A stretch of DNA of 64,000 nucleotides from Dryomyza anilis (Eukaryota; Arthropoda; Insecta; Diptera; Dryomyzidae): NCBI GenBank assembly GCA_951804985.1, contig OX638133.1, positions 32,079,963 through 32,143,962 on the forward strand, read 5' to 3'. A program made the position numbers and the translations under genes. The notes below the pieces were generated by a model. The model ran no database searches and had not been told where the DNA came from. It saw only the letters and a program-made list of their open reading frames with translations. This document shows positions 1 through 12,190 of this stretch, one piece after another; the first letter of the stretch is position 1; every line of letters begins with the position of its first letter.

Positions 1-142
1 TCTTTCATAAGGTCAATATCTAATCGGGATCTATTATGGGATATAGTCTGCAATCCAATATAACTACTGAATCAATGTTCGGTTCATTGTTATAAAAGTT
101 ATATTTCATTCTTTCTAATTACTTGTATTTCTTTAATAGTAT

Positions 143-641
143 TGTTACGAAAATTAAGTCTGCGGAAAACTGTTCTACAAGTTTGTATCTCTGGATTGTG
201 TACATAATAAATACACTCTTATGTTTGGTTTAAATTACAACAATTTTATTATTTATTTAATTGAACTAATAACTTTAATAATTATAAATTCTACCAACTG
301 CTACATGTCTACAATTTAACTTGACTTTGATCACACACGACATGCATTCGACCACTGTTCAATCACTACTGAAGTGCTGCGCCTCAGATGACAAGCCCTT
401 ATATACTGCATACATCAATTCGACAAGTTTCGAAACGCTTCGACATGTTTCGAGAAACTTCTACACTTTTCGTGAATGCTACATGCTTTTTGTGACTCAT
501 TCGCTCTAATGTGTTTTAATGCGCTGATCTTTCATCTATTTCTCGCCTCAGTGCGATGAATGACCTTCCGTCTTTTTCTAAGACATTGTAGTAGTACGCT
601 GAATTCGTACAGTGTTGGTACAGTTTAATTTTTTCGTAACA
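143..641 (-). mobile_element. Solo LTR of a Gypsy-type retrotransposon (copy 1)
   Basis: Begins TGTTACGAAAA and ends TTTTCGTAACA, inverted terminal bases typical of an LTR. It matches 8703-9239 along its whole length. In minus orientation it has a TATA box (GTATATAAGGG, near 397-410) and an AATAAA-type signal near 245-258, which set the direction. No internal gag/pol is attached. The flanks (GTAT left, ACAT right) do not give a clear target duplication, so it may be altered or recombined. The 62-codon frame at 321-509 is just LTR sequence. Confidence 0.75.
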
Positions 642-659
642 ACATATGCAAAGTACTAT

Positions 660-1066
660 AGGCTCTCCCACAAAATACTAAAAAAATGCTAAGTTCCTCG
701 TAGGAATTTGAAGAGTATAAACTCCCCAGTGAAATCTAGTCGAAACCCTGTCTGTTACTGGTACGGATTTGATGGGTATATCAGCGTCAATAAAACTAGT
801 CAAAAACAGATCGCCGTCAGCAAAACTAGTCAATTACTGGTCTTTACCCAGTGAAACTAGTCAGAAACTGGTTAGTTACTATTTGAATAGTAAATCACTG
901 TCAGTAAAACATGGTTAAGCACTGGTCAGTTACTAGTAGGAAATGCATCGAAACCAAAGAGTTTTATTGGCTAATTTCGAGTTGTAAAGTGCGTGACATC
1001 GCTTGCGAGTTACTCGACAAGTGACTAGTAAAATTGCCTGGAAACTGGTAGGAATTGTTACTTGGG
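660..1066 (+). mobile_element. CCCAAG-ended MITE with 60-bp internal repeats (copy 1, left end lost)
   Basis: Contains degenerate units of about 60 bases of the type ACTGGT(C/T)GGTTACTGG...GATTTGAAGAGTA...CCAGTAAAACTAGTCAAAA and ends GTTACTTGGG. The same family occurs at 3359-3737 and, inverted, at 9260-9722. This copy lacks the left CCCAAG end. No coding capacity. Confidence 0.65.
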
Positions 1067-3157
1067 ATGTTCTCTTTCGTATTAAGAGATATACAAAGTA
1101 TGTAAACTTGCTATCTGAGGCAGAATTCCGATTTTCTATATGTAGGAATTTAATTCCGATTTTCTATTACGAAAATTCCAATCATGAATTTTGTAATAAT
1201 GTTTAAGATAAATATTTCTTTTTCAATGCCCAAATTTACATGTGCATAGAATCGAATAAAGCAAAGTCTTATGACAAAAATCGGTCTTAAATCGGTACAG
1301 CATTTTGACATTCTTCGCATTTTAAATCTTAATAACTTTTGTTAAATGTATATTGAACTTACAAATTACACTGTATTTTCCGTAAGTCTTCCACTGCTAT
1401 AATCACAGTAATTTAAATAAATAACGTTTTCATATTCATATTAACCACATACTAAAATATCACATCTAAATTCTTAAATAAATAATAAAAAATAATGCCT
1501 GCGGTTTGTAAACGTTTCAAATTAAAACATTTGCCATACTTAACTATTTAAAAATAAAATTCAAATTAAAAAATAATTTGACACAGTCCAAGTGGTTATC
1601 AAACAAAATTAGTTTGTATGCCTGCAGGTCATACAAATATATTTGGACTATGACGTTATGTAAATTCACGCGAACTGGTTACTATTTTTACAACTGAAAA
1701 ATGTGTCGAAACAATTAAAACTAAAATACACAAACACACACAAACTTCAATTGTAGATGTAGATGAATTAAAAAATGCGATCATTTGCGAGATCCCTTTT
1801 TTCGACTAGGTACGGGACTATGACGGGTACCTCAAATACAGAAGCAACCTACGCGCGCGAACGCTGAAAAAGTCAACATAGAAGTTACATTAAAATAAAT
1901 AGTTTTGAAAAAAAAGAGGCAAAAGAAAGAGGTAAAAGAAGTTACTTGTGTTTGGGTGCTGGTGTATAAATGGTTTTAACTGGTTCCTTCATCATTGTGG
2001 AAATAAAAATGTAATGCAATGAATTACTTTTTTCTTCCATGACGTAAAGTGGTTCTGCGACTTTTTTTTTTTCATATTATTGTTGCTGGTTTGTCTCGTG
2101 TTGGCAACGCCAAAAACACGTTTGAATTGTAGCAACTTTTAACTTTAACGACTCGACGGACACGAACGGACTCTTCTTAAATTAAATGCGTAACTATGCG
2201 CGGCTCATTAAAGTCATTTAAGCGAAATTATACACATAGACTTCGGTTTAAAAGTCTCAACTATAAAAACAAAAACATCCCAATAAAAAATAAAAAAAAC
2301 ATAATCCAATGAACCCATGTACTATATACGTTATGAATAACGAAAATAATATTACATTTTCTCACACGCAACTTTTATCGGGTTTAAAGTTGCATCCTTT
2401 TTTATATTTGGTTTTTAGCAGAACCCTTCACGGTTACTTTTTAAAACCCTGCCTTGTTAATGGCACATTCGTGCCTGCTCTTCAAGTAATTGCATAAATA
2501 ATACTCTGTTCCGGCAATGCAACAATCAATACATCAATCAAACGATATTTCTCGATCCATACCTCGATCAAGTCACTTAATTTGTTTACAAGTATTTTTG
2601 TATTTTCTTTTTTTTTCAGACTCTTTTTGTTTTTGCTTTTAACTAGTTATTAACTTTTTTTTGCATTCTTTATTTTAGTTCTTCGTATCGTTCATTCTAT
2701 TTTTAGTAAATCACCTTCATCACGCAACAATCGCGTTGATCTCTTCTTCGCTCCTACTAATTCCTTTAATCGGTGATTGATTATTGTGTCCGTCATTGCT
2801 GGTTACTTGCAATGTGGTAATCGGTTTTTGTTTTTTGTAATTACTTTAAGGTCATCTGACAACTGACAAGCATTATGTTGTTTGTAGACATGACAGTGGA
2901 AGCTCATAAATGAGTGTGCAACGTGGGAAAAATTGTTATTATGTCTAGATTTGTCATTAGGTTATCGTATGGTGTAAACCTAATAAATTAGTATAACCTA
3001 AAATAAGTATTTTATCATAGTAGAAATTTGCCGTATTAGAGTAAACATGATGATGACCTGGTCACGTTTCACGTCGGGATATGATAGCTCAAAAATTCAA
3101 TGTTCTTGACCGTGGGGCTATAATGATGTCTAATATGGTATGACCATTAAATATACA
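1067..3157. other. AT-rich DNA with no gene seen
   Basis: Low-complexity AT-rich sequence with short A/T runs. A short imperfect palindrome (GGTACGGGACTATGACGGGTACC) is near 1810. No coding, RNA or element ends recognised. Confidence 0.5.
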
Positions 3158-3159
3158 AA

Positions 3160-3202
3160 ATTAAACTAATGTTTTATTTTTCTTATATTTACAGGTTAGT
3201 AT
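3160..3202 (+). promoter_or_regulatory. Weaker acceptor/donor juxtaposition
   Basis: A T-rich tract (TTTTATTTTTCTTATATTT) followed by ACAG at 3194 directly abuts GTTAGT. A CTAAT lies about 30 bases upstream. The donor half is one base off GTAAGT, and no upstream exon is known in the window, so this is a weak ratchet-point candidate or a chance match. Confidence 0.15.
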
Positions 3203-3358
3203 CTACTTACAATCTAATATTTGGTAATAAATATTTCCTTAAGGTAAGCGCTCTTTATCAGAGTTTTATGTTTTTAGTACCTTTGACAAACAATTATATA
3301 TAGATAAGTTCTCTTATTAAGAAAAAGAAGAATCAATTTATTATAAAAATTAACAACT

Positions 3359-3737
3359 ACCCAAGCAATTATTTACTAGGCAGCTAAAATACTGCTAAGT
3401 TTCTTGTATGAACTTGTAGAGTATATACCTGCCTGAGAAAACTAGTCGAAACCTTGTCGGTTACTGGTAGTGGTTTGAAGAGTATATCCCCGCCACTTAA
3501 ACTAGTCCAAAACTGTTAGGTTACTGTTGGGGATTTGAAGATTAGGTCCCTGACTAGTTAAAAACTGGTATGTTCCCAGTAAAACTTGTCAAAAAGTGGT
3601 CGGTTACTGGTACGGATTTGAAGAGTAGATCCCTGCCAGTAAAAATAGGCAAGAACTGGTCGGTTACAGTTGGGAAAATGCCTAAAAACCAAAGAGGTTT
3701 ACTTGAGAGTTTCTGGTCGGAAAGTGTGATATTTTAT
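3359..3737 (+). mobile_element. CCCAAG-ended MITE with 60-bp internal repeats (copy 2, right end lost)
   Basis: Starts TA|CCCAAGCAATTATTTACTAGG and carries four to five units of the CCAGT-AAAACTAGTC-AAAAACTGGTCGGTTACTGG type. It fades out after CCAAAGAGG...GGAAAGTGTGA, where copy 1 continues to its right end. Non-coding. Confidence 0.65.
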
Positions 3738-4015
3738 GAAGGTTCACAAATTTTCCAGAAACAAGATTAAACTAATTGAATGATCGTAAACAGACACTGA
3801 TGTACTGTACCGATTACTAATATCCGAATTGCAAATGATACCGACTGAATACCGAAATTGAGTTTTATTTTCAAATTTAGATAATGATAAAATTTTTTTT
3901 CTGTGAAATGAAATATACTTGAATGCTTGAAATGTGTGCCATTTTGAATACATTTAAAGACTATAGTAAAATTGAGGTAATTGTCGGTACTGCAGTGTAT
4001 TTTTCAAATTAGCTA

Positions 4016-4390
4016 CACTGAGAGAAAAAAGTAATAAAATTTAATAAAAAAGTATTATATTTAAATACTTTTCGACACGTTTTTTACCCGTTGTCTTTTT
4101 TTATTTAAATTAAATACTTTTTATTTAAAATTCAAGTAAATACTTTTTATTTAAATTTATTACGAAGGTAATAAAATTTTATATAAATATTATTATTTTT
4201 ATTTACTTTTATTTACTATTATTTTTTATTACTTTTTATTAAGATAATAAAATTTTAATTTAATCACAACATCATTGTCATGTCAATTGGTATTTTAAAA
4301 CTATTTATTTCATGTAAAAAATGTTAGGAAAAGATAAAATTATTATTTTTTTACTTTTTCGAAATTTTTTATCACTCACAGTGGTTCTAT
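4016..4390. mobile_element. Possible AT-rich MITE with CACTGAGAG / CTCACAGTG ends
   Basis: Left CACTGAGAGAAAAAAGTAAT and right ATCACTCACAGTG are roughly inverted, with TAAATACTTTTTATTTAAA-type palindromic AT sequence between. No clear target duplication. Flanking 3738-4015 and 4391-4864 are AT-rich; the latter contains CGATATCG-type repeats (4580-4640). No gene. Confidence 0.3.
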
Positions 4391-4864
4391 AGGTTGGACA
4401 CATGACCACGTATTACATAATTTTGTTGGGGTTACTTTAAAAAAAACAAACTTTAGTAATGTTAAAAATAATTCTGTATTATATATTTTTGAAATAATGA
4501 ATTTAATTGCGTACATAATAAAATTAAATACTTTTTATTTAATTTGAAATTAAATACGCGCCCCAGTATACCAAACTGTTTCGATATCGCAACGAAAATG
4601 TTGCGAAATGTCGAAGAATTTTTCCGATATCGATGCCATTTCTCGAAATGATAATATAGGAAAATTCCTACCAAAACGGTCGGCCGATATTGAACCGAGA
4701 TAATGAAAGTTTCTCGTTACGAGAATTATTTCAGAATCGAACCGTTCTAGATTCCGTTCTAGATACTATATATATGTCATCCGCAATGACAATAAAAAAA
4801 ACCGAAAAAATCAAAAAGAAATTTCTTTACCTATCTCTATCTTTCCATTTTTTATACTTTACAC

Positions 4865-5432
4865 TAAGAGTGAAAGGGTATATTCAGTTTGGTACGCCGT
4901 TTGGTACATCCAGAAGGAAGCATCTCCGGTATGGAAAAGTATATATATTCTTGATCAGCATGACCTCCTGAGTCGATTTAGCGATGTCCGTCTGTCTGCC
5001 CGTCTGTCTGTCCGTCTGTCTGTCCGTCTGTCTGTCCGTCTGTCTGTCCGTCTGTCTGTTGAAATCCCTACTACTTTTAAAATTGAAGAGCTAGATAAAT
5101 GAAACTTATAATTGGCGAGATCGGTCCATTGTGACCTATGATCCGACCACTTATGTTCAAATACCTCATATAAAATGTACATAAAATGATCAATTCTTAC
5201 GTATACGTGCTTAGGTAAACGTGCTTAGGTAAACTTGTGGTTCACAAAAAAAAAATCTAATTCGGTACACCTACCCATTTGTAAATATGGGTATCAAATG
5301 AATGGAAATTCTTCAGCGATTGAATGTTTGTAGTTATTTTCAGGATTCGTATACCCTGGTGACCTATATATCACTTTGAATGGTAACCACACAAATGTGT
5401 AGGGTATTTATAGTCGGCTTAGACCGACTATA
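4865..5432 (+). mobile_element. mini-me-like non-autonomous element (copy 1)
   Basis: Carries the conserved core TCCGGTATGGAAAAGTATA...TTCTTGATCAGCAT (4925-4961) followed by a GTCY microsatellite (about 4985-5060), as in dipteran mini-me retroposons. It ends with a hairpin: TATAGTCGG, loop CTTAGA, CCGACTATA. Shares core, microsatellite and terminal hairpin with 17171-17937. The 75-codon minus frame (RRTDRRTDRR) is microsatellite translation. Confidence 0.75.
4987..5058 (+). repeat. GTCTGTCC-type microsatellite
   Basis: Alternating GTCTGTCC units, the GTCY array that mini-me elements carry after their core. Confidence 0.9.
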
Positions 5433-6180
5433 ATTTTGATAATCCTAACTATCATAATTACACCTACTTTAAAATTTCCCATGTGATCTAACCTTCCCAA
5501 CTGGTTTTATTATGACTCTTGCAGACATTAACATTACTTGAACGCAAAAGGGTGTTCCAACTGTTTGGACTTGCATATCATTCAAAATTATATCCAGCGG
5601 ACGAAAGCAGGCATGTACCAGAAAGGAGGTACAACTGAATACGAAAATCCTTAAAAATTAGTTTCGATATAATAACGATATCGATTTTTTTTCTCTAAGC
5701 CACTAAACCACGAGAATTGTTCGATACACTGGAGGCTCCGAGTCGTGGTATACTGGGAAGATTATTCTAACACAGCTTATTATGTCATTTTCACAAAATT
5801 TAAAGACCAAACTAACTTTGAGGTAATTGTCGGCATTGCAGTGTATTTTGGAAATAACGAGCAACTCAAATTTGGCTAAATTGAATGACAGCAAATACAC
5901 AAATACTAAATCGGCTGATTTTGCGTTAACCGATCCCCCTTTAAAAAACGATGGGCCCAAACTTTGGGTGTGTGCGAACACGACTAAATTGCTAACTAAA
6001 CCAAATATTGTCGGTAATACAGCGTTCAACTTTTCAATTTAGCAAATTGTATAGTAGATTAAATTGAACTAAATTGGAAGACAGAAAACAGACATTTGAT
6101 AATCTATCGATTATGGATTTTAACAACTACCAGTTACCAAAAGGAGATAGAATGAAAAGTCGTTCAATTTAGTTTAGTCA
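5433..6180. other. AT-rich sequence with diverged repeats
   Basis: A segment at about 5802-5855 (TTGAGGTAATTGTCGG...TGCAGTGTATTTT) matches 3957-4010, and a third relative is near 6005 (ATTGTCGGTAATACAGCG). These are old interspersed-repeat fragments. Open frames on both strands here (108 and 71 codons) overlap each other and show no domain, so I do not call them genes. Confidence 0.35.
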
Positions 6181-6239
6181 GCAATTCAGTTGAATTCGCC
6201 CACACCTTTAGTCCACTTTTGCGCCAAGCATTGAAGCAA

Positions 6240-7190
6240 GTACAACCAGACTAGATATTAGTTGCGTCAACCAACTCTTTGCCTAAACCACTTATTTGGT
6301 TCTCTCAACCGCTTATTCAGGTCTATTCAAATTGGTTGTAGTCCAAACTACAAATTTAGTTTGGACTACAACTAATTTTGAATAGTTTCAAAAAGTTTTA
6401 GAAATATTTGGATAGTGTAATACTTAATAAACTGGTGTGGCTGAAGACTTGCTAAGCATTGGAGATAAGAAGGGTCAAGATTTGGTAAGAATTAGTGGTC
6501 AATAACTGTTCCTTAATCTGTCAGTTCCGGCTGAGTCTTGGTTAAGAACTATTTAACCGATTTCGATCTGCCAATACTGGCTAAGACTTTAGCGAGGTCT
6601 AATTAATCAGGCATCAGTCTCTGAGTTCCAGCTGAGTCTTTAGCGAAATTTATTAAAATGACTACCAGAGCTGGCATAGTCTTCAGACCTTCGTTAAGCT
6701 TTTCATTTCCTAAATGGGTTCGCGATCGACTCAAAACCGACTAATTACCAACTTCTTACAACCATTTCGTTTAGTTTTTTTTTTAAGACTTTAATTCTCA
6801 CACTCGATATTATCAAATTATATATCAACTATCGTGTATTTTCTAGCTTTTGATAAAATTTCAACTGATTTTGTGTGAATACTGATTGTGTGAAAACACG
6901 ATTTTTTATTTAATTTCTCAATACAAAAAATGGTTAATTGAAATTAAAGAGATTTGTATTTACCCAAACCACTTATTTGGTTCCCTCAACCGTCATATAG
7001 TCCAAACTAGAAGTTGTAGTTTGGACTACAACCAATTTCCAATAGTTTTAGAATAATTTCAAACAGTTTTAGAAAAAGCGCCAACTTAACATGAGACTTC
7101 CGCCAACAAATTTGTAGAAAATTCTTTTTAACCGAATAGAGTTGGTTGTTACAACTAACATTTTCGTTATTCCAAGCTCATGCCAAAAAA
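6240..7190. repeat. Foldback-like region with two related hairpin modules
   Basis: Modules at about 6285-6420 and 6960-7080 both contain AACCACTTATTTGGTT(C)CTCAACC, and each has a hairpin formed by GTAGTCCAAACTA and TAGTTTGGACTAC. Between them (6421-6670) lie degenerate units around CAGTTCC(A/G)GCTGAGTCTT. The terminal AACCAACTC (6270) and GAGTTGGTT (7140) are inverted. Looks like an old foldback transposon with internal tandem repeats. Confidence 0.45.
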
Positions 7191-8700
7191 CGATTTTTCT
7201 GTGTGCAGACATTTATTTAATTAAGATAGACATGATCAAGATTGAATCATTTTGCACTTATAACTGATCTTTTTGATAAGAAAAGAATGATCAGTGACCC
7301 TACAATAAGTTCTACAGGGGTAAAGTCATACTTAGAAAACGAGTTAAAAATATTGTATGTACCTTTTACTAGAAAATTCAAACGAAATTGTATCTAAAGT
7401 TAAATATGTCCCATTATTTCTGTAATTAATAAAACAATTTTCATTATTCCATTTTCAACTTAACCCACATTTTAACCCAACTTGCTATTTATTTGGATTA
7501 TACCAACCTAATGATGACCTTCTGTACATGTGACCTGACAGCAATGTTGGTTTTTGCAACACTGTGCATGTAACATGACAACAATAATTAATTGCAAGAA
7601 TCGAATTGCTGGCAACACTTACGGTTTAGAAGATACAACCATCATCACCTGGCATCAAACGACTGAAAAATAGACAAAGAAAATAAATATCATACATACG
7701 ATGGTGATAATGATGATGGTGACTAGGTTGGAGTGTAACCGGAAAACTACAAAAGAAATGCATGCAATGCGCGCCAAATAAATTGACATTGTTTACACAG
7801 CAACAACAACAGCAATATACGTCATTGCAACCATAGCAAAACTGGGTTCTAAAGTTCAAGAAACATCTCAACAATGTCCGCTTCGTGACTAATTACACGA
7901 AGGCGACAGAGAGAGAGAGAGACAGACGGACGGACATGCAGAGTCGTACAACCGACCGACCGATCGACCAAAAGACAGACGGCCAACCGAAGAAAAACAT
8001 TGCAACCTAATTGCAGCGACAATGACAAAATACAAATAAATAAAAACTAAAATGAAAATGGCGACAACTTGAATGACGTTGATGTTCAAATTGCAAGTCG
8101 CCATATTGGCCACTTTAAAGACCAACAGCAAAACATACAACAAGAATGGGCTAATTATGTGCCAACGGACAACAAAATAAAATATCAATTGCATCAAGTT
8201 GGCAACACTATGGCTGATTGCAGCCAACTTGAATTATTGAATGAATGAATGGAAACAAAAGATGTTAAAAAATGCCGCCAAACTAACGATGCCGTACGAA
8301 TCAATTCGTTATTTAGTTAACTGTGTAATTATAGAAACCTTCTGAATTGCGGTATTCACGACTATTGACAGGGAAGACAACGATAAATCGTGGTGTTTAT
8401 GCGTTAGCAAACGGGCGATTTTAAGTGGGAATTCGGGAAATAAATTTGCAAAAGATAATGACAAATAATTGTTGTAAGCTTCTATGATACATTAGTAAAC
8501 AGAAATTATATAATTTGAAGAGTTATTAGATAAAGAGTAAAATTCAGGGACATTGATTAATGTGTAATAGTCGAATGTTCCTCGTTTGATTGGTCTTGCT
8601 TCAATTTAAATATTATAAATCTTAAAATTTTAAGTGAGTACTTTAAAATATAAAGATAGCCTTTCGAATATAATTAAAATTTTGATGTAATGTGGTAAAT
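7190..8700. other. Non-coding stretch with a moderately complex island
   Basis: 7500-8330 has more GC and mixed composition: CAACAACAACAGC runs, GAGAGAGAGAGA (7910-7921), GACGGACGGAC and GACCGACCGACCG. It resembles fly regulatory or intronic DNA. Open frames here follow simple repeats and show no domain. Confidence 0.35.
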
Positions 8701-8702
8701 AT

Positions 8703-9239
8703 TGTTACGAAAATTCAGTCTACGAAAAACTGATCTGCGTAAAACTGATCTAGTTCGTATCTCTGGATTGTGTACAACATTAAAACACTCTTATGTTTGG
8801 TGTAAATTATAACAAAGAACTTTATTAATTCACTTTTATAAACAACTTCACTAATAAAAAATTCTAACAACTGCTGCATGTTCACAATTTAACTTGACAT
8901 TGTTCTCACACGAGACGTACTCGACCACTTTCCAATCACTACTAAAGTGCTGTGCTTCAGATGCGGCGCCCTTATATACTGCTTGCATCAGTTTGACACG
9001 ATTCGACAGCTTCGATAAGTTTCGAGAACCTTCTACTCGTTTCGTGAATGACGCATGCTATTGGCATCTCATTCGCAACTATGTGTTTTTAATGCCCTGA
9101 CCTTATATCTCTTTCTCAAACATTGCCTCAGTGCGCTAAATGATCTTCCGTCTCTTTCTAACACATTACTTACTGCGCTGAATTGTCTTCCATCTCATTT
9201 ACTCTTACACAGTAGAGCAAATTACCTCTTTTCGTAACA
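8703..9239 (-). mobile_element. Solo LTR of the same Gypsy-type family (copy 2), ATAT target duplication
   Basis: 537 bases from TGTTACGAAAA to TTTTCGTAACA, flanked by ATAT at 8699-8702 and 9240-9243. A 4-bp duplication at ATAT is the known preference of several fly Gypsy-group elements such as 17.6 and 297. Read on the minus strand: TATA box GTATATAAGGGCGCC (about 8967-8980), then the R region, then polyadenylation signal AATAAA (8821-8826 complement). No coding interior remains, which fits LTR-LTR recombination. Confidence 0.85.
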
Positions 9240-9259
9240 ATATTATAATGAGCTAGTTA

Positions 9260-9722
9260 CCCAAGTAACAATTCCTACCAGTATCCAGCCAGTTATACTA
9301 GTCATTTGTCGAGTAACTCGCAAGCGATGTCACTCATTTTCCAAAGAGAAACTAGCCAGTAAAACTCTTTAGGTTCAGGGCATTTCCATACCTGTAACCG
9401 ACCATTTCTTGACTATTTTTAATGGCAGGGATCTACTATTCAAATCTCTGCCAGTAACCGACCACTTTTTGCCAAGTTTTACTTAGGGACAGAGCAGTTT
9501 TGGAACAGATTTTGACTAGTTTTAATGGTAGGGATCTACTCTTCAAATCTCCACCAGTAACTTACCAAGTTTTGACTAGTTTTCGCTGGTGGGGATATTC
9601 TCTTCAAATCCCTACCAGTAACCGACAAGGTTTCGAATAGTTTTCACTGCCGACTATATATTCTTCAAATTCCTATGAGAAACTAAGCAGTCATTGAGCT
9701 GCCTATTAAATTGATGCTTGGG
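9260..9722 (-). mobile_element. CCCAAG-ended MITE with 60-bp internal repeats (complete copy)
   Basis: 463 bases from CCCAAGTAACAATT to CTTGGG, with imperfect inverted ends (ACCCAAG-A-CAATT on both strands) flanked by TA on each side. That fits a Tc1/mariner-type TA target duplication. The interior is degenerate 60-base tandem units, in the opposite orientation to the copies at 660 and 3359. Lies 20 bases after the solo LTR at 8703-9239. Confidence 0.7.
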
Positions 9723-9732
9723 TATACCTAAT

Positions 9733-9981
9733 TGCACCGTGCGAAAAGGACTAGTAGGAAAATCTAGTTCCAGAACTAATCCAATGTGACTTGTAAGAAT
9801 TACTAGTTCTGGAACGAGTTCAGAACTAAAGTAAAGTATTGTATAAGACAGTCAACTGACTCCCCGCAATGAAAAACCCACATTAAAATTATCGTTTCTT
9901 CTCAGAGATGAGAACTAGCCTTTGCTTTTAAGAAGTAGTTCAGTACTAGTTCGGATCTAGTCGATTTTCCTGCACGGTACA
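9733..9981. mobile_element. MITE with TGCACCGTGC / GCACGGTACA ends
   Basis: Left TGCACCGTGCGAAAAGGACTAG and right GATTTTCCTGCACGGTACA are inverted with a few mismatches. The interior has AACTAGTTC / GAACTAGT motifs on both sides. About 249 bases, non-coding. No certain target duplication. Confidence 0.5.
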
Positions 9982-11807
9982 CTTACTGTTACTTTTCGGA
10001 ACAGACAATATTTATCAATCTTAACATTTTTCAGGATTTTTTTTAATTACGATTTGTAGGAGTTTTCTTGATAAAAGAAAATGTCTACAATGAAAACTCG
10101 GTATAAGCCAAATAGATATGAATGAGAAAATTTTTTAAATATAACCTATATATCTTAATGTACTATAACATTTTTAAAATTAGAAACGAGTTATTTTGAG
10201 TAACTTTCGATGAAACAAAGGTCTACGCAAAATGATAGACTGGATAATTCCACAAAACCAAAGCAAGGGTCAAAAGTAGAGATGGGAGTGTGCCCATCTC
10301 GAGAAACACGATAAAACGGGATATAGAAAAGCACGACGAAACACGAAAATAACACCAAATCACATGAAAAATGTGAGAATATGAGTTCCGGCTTTGGTTC
10401 CAAGATTTTTAAAATAGCGGTTCCGATTCCGGTTTCAACCAAACAAATTATATGGGTACCGATTCCGGTTCTACACATTTTTTTAATGACGGTTCCGAAT
10501 CCGGTTCCGGTTTCAAAAATCGCACGGAGATTTGCACTCACGAACTCAGTTTCGGGCGTGACACGAAAAAAGTCAAAAGCATAAAAAATCATTTTATTGA
10601 TGTAATTATAATTTTAAAAGTTATAACCTATTTTTTTTGTGAAAATTATTTAAAGTTTCTAAATTTTTATTTGCAAACACTTTATAAAAATGCGCACAAT
10701 TTCAAAGCTCTATCTGAACTATTCTTATATTAAGTCGTTTGGTCTGTATCTTTGAAACCACCACAAAACCGCAGTCACAGGAAGCACGATAAACTAAAGA
10801 AAAAGTAAGGAAATATATATTAACAAAAAAAAGAATAATATAAAAAAATAAAATCTCGTTCCATATCGTAGGATTCTACAACAATAAACATCTGGTCCAC
10901 ATAATGTATGCATTCAGTAGATAGTTTTCGTTGTTATTACCTCCGACTAGGGGCATTTTTCACGAGCATTCACCACAATTTCGTATTGTATCGCATCGTT
11001 GCCATTGCATTCATCATAAAAATACGTTCAATTGTTGACTCTTTAACTTCACCGAACTACACCGAACAATAAAAATGCACAACGGACGCAATAGAATACA
11101 ACAACGACTATAGTTACCACACACCAATGAGGGCAAGAAAGAGTTGGATATTTTTAGCTACTGTTTAATATGTATACAAAACAGGAGGGCGCTATATAGA
11201 TAGCTCTCTGTTTAGTGTTGAAAAGTAACAAGAAGTTGTACACTAAATGCTGTACACTGAACTATAATCTAAAGAATTGTTAGTCAGGTGCATTATTTCC
11301 AAATTGCTTATTTCAAATAATAATATATGAGAAATTTGTATTTTTTATATCTAATATTTTGAAAATGTAACGTATTTTGGTTAATATAGTAAATATCCAC
11401 TGAAGACAGAAAATACGAAAGAAAATATTCTAAATCTATGGTTTTCAATGGCATTATTTCAATATTAATGTAGTCCATTGAGAATTTCAAGTTCGCATTG
11501 TGAAGTTCAATTCCCTAAATATCTAAATTTATATTTTTAGTAAGTAAGGATAAACGTCCAAATATGTAGGTGGCATTTGCGGATAACAAAAAATATGTGA
11601 ACGCATTATAATTAGGTGCTTTATAAATAGGTATAAAAATAATAAAGAAAAATGTGCCAATTTTTGGAGCACATATTGATAAATGATTGTTTATTACTAA
11701 TTTTAAATTTTGTAACTTTATCTTGAATACTTTACGAGATATGGAATCCTAAAAAGTAAACCCATATCGTGTATGGGATGTAGTTGAGTACGTTTCGAAC
11801 TTAAAAT
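9982..11807. other. AT-rich DNA; GGTTCCGATTCCG segment inside
   Basis: No gene. At 10270-10288 a hairpin GATGGG/CCCATC. At 10385-10525 repeated GGTTCCGATTCCGG-type units, like the interior of the small element at 55590; they give spurious open frames on both strands (GTGIGT-type peptides). Confidence 0.35.
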
Positions 11808-12190
11808 TAAGGGGATTCATATCAAGCGCGTAAACCTCGTAATTTGTGGAAATCCCGTAAATAGTAGAAATTTACACAAAAATTGTATGAGAACATTTTA
11901 CGCTCAACTCGTAAATTTATTTGTCGATTTTTATGTGAAAATAACGTAAATAAAATTTCATAAATGTTTTATTCTATGTTTTCGTTAGTTGCCAAAAAAA
12001 ATTATGTTTGCGTTTTCATTAAATTGTGTTGTGAAATGTTCTGAAGTGAAATAACTAAAAATTTGAGTGCAACCAAAATTTTATAAAATAGTTTACGCGA
12101 AGCGAGATAAAAGTGCGTTCATGTCGAGTTACACGTAATTTTATTTTTTTACGAGATGAGAAATTTACTGTGCTGATATGAATCCCCTTA
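11808..12190. mobile_element. MITE with perfect 17-bp inverted ends
   Basis: TAAGGGGATTCATATCA at 11808-11824 is the exact reverse complement of 12174-12190. The inversion continues imperfectly inward (CGCGTAAACCTCGTAA against TTACGAGATGAGAAATTTACTG). Flanks TTAA and TTAT could be a degraded TTAA duplication, but that is uncertain. No open frame. Confidence 0.65.

Noticed and set aside
321..509. Small protein conserved between 321-509 and 8894-9100
   Set aside because: The similarity is due to the shared solo LTR read against its transcription direction.
5703..6042. 108-codon minus and 71-codon plus frames
   Set aside because: They overlap in opposite directions inside interspersed repeats shared with 3957-4010, with no domain.
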